Positions 60,349-64,000 of a stretch of 64,000 nucleotides of DNA are shown piece after piece (within the stretch, counting starts at the first letter, position 1; each line of letters begins with the position of its first letter). A program made the position numbers and the translations under genes. The notes beneath the pieces were generated by a model that ran no database searches, was not told the DNA's origin, and worked only from the letters and a program-made list of their open reading frames with translations. The stretch covers positions 806,001 through 870,000 of the forward strand of contig CASHTG010000005.1 of NCBI GenBank assembly GCA_949357655.1, given 5' to 3'. The DNA comes from Parascedosporium putredinis. Lineage: Eukaryota > Ascomycota > Sordariomycetes > Microascales > Microascaceae.

Positions 60349-61610
60349 ATGGCTGACGCGTAAGTATCTCTTCTCCTACTGCCCCTCCTTCAACTTCTAT
60401 CCTGCACGAGCTCTGGATTTCCATCACGCGAAACCCCAATTTCCTCTAACGCTCACGCGCAGGAAACTCATCCTCGTCACGGGAGCCACCGGCTTCATCG
60501 GCGCGCACATCGTCGACAACCTCTTGGACCGCGGCCTCTCGGTGCGGGGTACCACCCGCTCCCCGCCAAGGGCGAGGCCATGATTGCTGCTCGGCCCCAG
60601 CACAAGGGCCGCCTCGAGTTCGTCACGGTGGCCGACTTTGAAAAGGCCGCGGACTTTAGCGAAGCCGTCAAGGGTGTCGGCGCCATCATCCACACCGCCA
60701 GCGTACGTCTCCGTTCTTCCTTCCCCCTGGCCCCCTGGTTCTCTTCTTTTCCTTTGCCATCCATATACATCAGTCCCGCATCTCTAGCACCCAAAGCTTC
60801 CCCAAACGCTGACTCGAAACCAAAACCCGCCCCCAGCCCTTCACCTACGCCGTCACCGACAACGAAAAAGAACTCGTCCTCCCCGCCATCAACGGCACCC
60901 GCTCCATCCTCGAAGCCGCCGCCGCCGCCACCACCAACCCCCATCCGCCGCATTGTCCTCACCTCCTCCTTCGCCTCCGTCATCGACCTCAACCGCACCG
61001 CGCCGCCCTTCTTCCGCTTCACCGGCGCCGACTGGAACCCCATCACCTACGAAGAAGCCGTCGACCCCGCCACCACCTCCGTCATCGCCTACCGCGGCTC
61101 CAAGAAATTCGCCGAGCGCGCCGCCTGGGATTTCATCCGCGACAACAAACCCTCCTTTGACCTCGTCACCCTGTGCCCCCCTTGGTCTTTGGGCCCGTCG
61201 TGCACCCCGTCGCCCGCGCCGCCGACCTCAACGAATCCAACGCCCAGCTGTGGAGCGTCATCACGGCTCCCGAGCTGCCCCTCGCCCGCGTGCCCTTTTG
61301 GGTCGACGTGCGGGACCTCGCCCAGGCCCACGTCGAGGCGCTCCTGCGGCCCGAAGTCGGGGGTCGGCGCTACGTCCCCGCGTCGCCCGAACACTTTTCC
61401 TACGGTGCCGTGGCCGAGTTCCTCGTGGAGGAGTTTCCCGAGCTCAAGGATAAGATTAAGCTGGTGACGCAGGCGGTGGACGACTCGCGCGGTATTGATG
61501 GGGAGCCCGTGACGACGGAGCTGGGGGTGCAGTATCGGCCCCTCAAGGAGAGCGCGAGAGATTTGGTGGCGCAGATGTTGGCGTTGGAAGCGAAGAATGC
61601 GGCGAATTGA
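60349..61610 (+). CDS. NAD(P)-dependent epimerase/dehydratase-type reductase (extended SDR)
   Basis: Extended short-chain dehydrogenase like dihydroflavonol-4-reductase or fungal ketoreductases; it probably reduces a ketone or aldehyde with NADPH. The Rossmann motif is VTGATGFIGAHI (GxxGxxG), just after the N-terminus. The catalytic Tyr and Lys are in AYRGSKKFAE (YxxxK), and the Ser is in VLTSSFASV. Exon 1 is only 11 nt (MADA start), then introns 60360-60462 and 60703-60836; the first has a CTCTAAC branch-like site. Frame breaks fall in C runs at 60561-60564 (one base), 60938-60942 (two, or minus one) and 61176-61181 (one). Corrected length is about 342 aa, the normal size of the family. No biosynthetic neighbours are seen, so it is unlikely to belong to a metabolite cluster. 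Confidence 0.9.
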
Positions 61611-63807
61611 AGGGTTTAGGAAGGAGGGAAATACAAAAGATTCAATGTTGAGCTGCGGGGAGGCTCATCTTACGTAGTTCGGGAAGAGCCTCATCGTGGG
61701 TTAGTGGGCGGGATCCCCGGAGTCCCTACAAGGCCGTTCTTCCAGATGGACTGGACCCATTTCCTCTACCTTTATAGGGTTGGGTTCACAGATTCGCTTG
61801 GATTCTCTAGAAAGGACTTTTTCCCATCTTCAGGATTGCATGTTACTGGGAAACCTTTAATGCAAACTGCTTTTCTATTGCTCTGATATGACGATGAGGG
61901 TATTCCTATGCAGGTCTTGCAGCATTTGTGAGGCACATAAGTAGTGGAGGAAACTGTGCCACTGCAAGGAAAGAACAATGAATGTGTGAATGTGACATAG
62001 ATCTAAACTCGCACTCGCCCCGCTGCTGCATGGCTGTCGAAGTCTTTTACCAAGCCACTAAAGATAACATTGAACGCCAAGCTAATCAGGGTACATGTGG
62101 TTATTGGTGCCTTGAAGTCTCCTCGAAACAAACATTGAATTCCGTTCAAGTGGAGGAGATGAGAGAATCGGGCCTGGCTTCTCCAAGCTTTCCTATGTGG
62201 TGCAGCCAACGGCATCCCGGGGCCCGCGTGGGGTGGAGAGGGGCGCAATGCCATTATTGACTTGGCGGTACATATACCAAGTAATCCTGGCCGGCCAGCC
62301 AACAAGGGCGCTGTGAATCTTGGCAGGTTTTGATGTTTGTGGTGGATTGGATAATGGGTCAGTCATATGTAAATAAAGTCAAGTTGGATCATATGCGGTC
62401 AACAGCGGAACTTGGAGTCTATGAAGTCCTTGATGTCCTCTCCTCCATTCCGTTGGATGTGATGGTATGTTGTTTGTCTCCATGTACCCACGTTGAAGCT
62501 ACATCATGGAATGCTAAACTAGTCAGGGGTGGCCCGTTGGTGCCCTGAGTGCACATGTGGAGAATTGGGCGCAAGCTTAATACTTTGCAAGTCCTGGCCC
62601 TGGCCTTCTCCGGGCTTGTAATTCTTGCTCGAAGGGACCATGCTCGAGATAACATCACGGAAAGCGAAGAATTGCTTTGAATCAGATCTTAAAGTACCTC
62701 AAGCTGCGTCGGGTGATACGGGAAAGCCTGCCTCGTGAGGAAGACACGCTCCCAGGCTTGGCTTCAGGGGTTCAATGCTTTGCGCCGAGAAAGAGCTGAA
62801 AACGCACACCAAAATATTGAAGTTGGGGCGGGATGCCAAGGGATCAGCGGTGTCACCCGTGCTTCCTTGAGCTTCAATGTTCTGCAAGCGGCATCCAGCG
62901 CGTTCATCGTTGGTGATTCTACGTTCCTGGGTTCTGTGTCCCGCATCAGGATCCGGGGCAATATTTCCGGCCTCTACAATGGACTGGATCCAGGCCCTTG
63001 CTGCCGCGGCAATCATCCTTGTCATCTCAACATTGAACTCGTTGGAATGCCTACATGCCCAGATCAATCATTTGGCTCGAAAAAGAACATTGAATGCCAT
63101 GGTGCTTGGCTGGCTCAAGCCCACGAGAAGAGGGCAGCCCATCCCCATCAATATCCTCGACGTGAGCAATAAAATCCATCACTTTGAGGGTGAAAAAGAT
63201 CTTTCGATGCCAAAACCTACCACTCTCTCGTCGCCACCCACTTGCCACAGCCCAACGCTCCATCATGAACGGGTACGCCCGCTTCTGGTGCAACCCATCA
63301 AGCGTCGCAGTGGGGCGAGAAACCTCATCTCGCTGCCCCTCCACCCACGGCTAGCTCCATCCATCATCCAGTCCTGCCAATGGAGGCCGGCATCGACCCC
63401 CCTTTCCCCCTTGAACCCTTGGCTCGAATCGAGGGCTCGAGCTGAAGCAAAGCCACCTGGGCATCGTCGACCCGCGTCGTCCATTATTGGCTGCTTGGCT
63501 GCGCTGCAACGACGTTTTCCTCTTCCAGAAGAACTTGGATTTATTGATTATCGTTAGCGCTTTCTATGTGTGCTTTTGCCGTCTTTCCCGAACTAAAACC
63601 AAGAGCCTCGCCTTATCTTTCCCCTCGACCCTCAATCCCCTTTTCAAAGCTCTTTTTATTTTATTCTCCCCTTTTCAAAACCCCCATTGTCGAGTGTTTG
63701 TCTTCTTTTGCGCGCGCGTGTTTTCACGCCGGTTGTCAAACCTTGACGACTCTTGTGTCGCATCGCCTCTGAGTTGAAAATATCGTTGCGTCTACACGGA
63801 GTCCACG
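61611..63807. other. Intergenic, no gene supported
   Basis: About 2.2 kb. A plus-strand frame from the ATG near 62978 to 63557 starts with a hydrophobic stretch (MDWIQALAAAAIILVIS) but then becomes Pro/Arg/Ser-rich with no domain; I do not call it. The last 300 bases are a CT-rich leader. Confidence 0.45.
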
Positions 63808-64000
63808 ATGACGACCATAGTAACCGAGGGGCAGTACAACACCTACATGGTGGTTGAGTTAACCACCATCTACACCGCGACTTGCTACTACCCCATCCTC
63901 TTCGACGCCTACGATGAGCCCGACTGTGCCCCTCCTCAATATGTCTCGGTTTGGTATGATGGCGGCTACTATTCGCCGGCCATCTGCCCCCACAACTATA
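63808..64000 (+). CDS. Unidentified protein, 5' part only (cut by the window edge)
   Basis: ATG in the context CCACGATGAC after a pyrimidine-rich leader, then 64 open codons to the end of the window with balanced composition. The sequence is Tyr/Thr-rich with four cysteines (ATCYY, PDCAPP, AICPHNY spacing) and reads like the Cys-containing start of a fungal surface or membrane protein, where a CPxxY-type element often precedes a transmembrane helix. No signal peptide is visible. Family unknown. Confidence 0.55.
   Translation, partial: MTTIVTEGQYNTYMVVELTTIYTATCYYPILFDAYDEPDCAPPQYVSVWYDGGYYSPAICPHNY

Noticed and set aside
8176..61610. Pseudogenes or programmed frameshifting as the cause of the many breaks
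   Set aside because: Breaks sit at or beside plain homopolymer runs, lack slippery-site context, and hit unrelated conserved genes with no internal stops after correction.
62978..63557. Plus-strand ORF with hydrophobic N-terminus
   Set aside because: Past the first 40 residues it is Pro/Arg/Ser-rich and overlaps other frames of equal length; no domain or exon structure.

Overview
This window is nuclear DNA of a filamentous ascomycete (Pezizomycotina, most likely a Sordariomycete). The support is a HET-domain protein, a PTH11-type rhodopsin-like receptor, secreted plant-cell-wall hydrolases, introns of about 65-175 nt with GT..AG ends, and GC-rich coding DNA between pyrimidine-rich spacers. 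I see no rRNA, tRNA, CRISPR, transposon ORF or AT-rich RIP-like tract.

Layout. 1-8.1 kb: a secreted type-B carboxylesterase on the minus strand between two spacers; the left spacer may hold a decayed coding fragment. 8.2-14.8 kb, plus strand: a HET-domain protein, a GH5 endo-mannanase and a CE3-like SGNH esterase; the last two are secreted hemicellulases side by side. 15.8-17.7 kb, plus: an M18 aminopeptidase of the Ape1 type, convergent with an SPX-EXS (Syg1/XPR1) phosphate transporter at 18.8-22.4 kb on the minus strand. 22.4-33.0 kb: a 10.6-kb stretch with no convincing gene, rich in homopolymers and pyrimidine tracts. 33.0-37.4 kb: a MetE-like protein (plus) and a PAF-acetylhydrolase-like lipase (minus). 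40.6-48.4 kb, minus: a large F-box-like protein and a Crb2/Rad9-type checkpoint adaptor with C-terminal BRCT region. 49.2-50.3 kb, plus: an apparently intracellular GH18 protein. 52.6-54.2 kb, plus: a rhodopsin-like receptor. 57.0-59.4 kb, plus: a polyQ membrane protein of unknown family. 60.3-61.6 kb, plus: an NAD(P)-dependent reductase. At 63.8 kb an unidentified gene runs off the edge.

Most genes here are independent housekeeping, signalling or secreted-enzyme genes. The only obvious functional pairing is mannanase plus acetyl-xylan-esterase-like enzyme. There is no secondary-metabolite cluster and no prokaryote-like system.

The strongest pattern in the window is technical. Ten of the fourteen complete genes are broken in frame at or next to short homopolymer runs, often several times per gene. 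In each case adding one base (in three cases two bases, or removing one) restores the family sequence, and in the nine genes whose exons I could define it also makes the exon phases add up. I read these as base-calling errors in the assembly rather than pseudogenes, and I annotate the genes as whole loci. I did not recognise a previously undescribed biological system. The best candidates for something new are the polyQ membrane protein, the large F-box-like protein, the lectin-like N-terminal extension of the carboxylesterase and the 10.6-kb gene desert.
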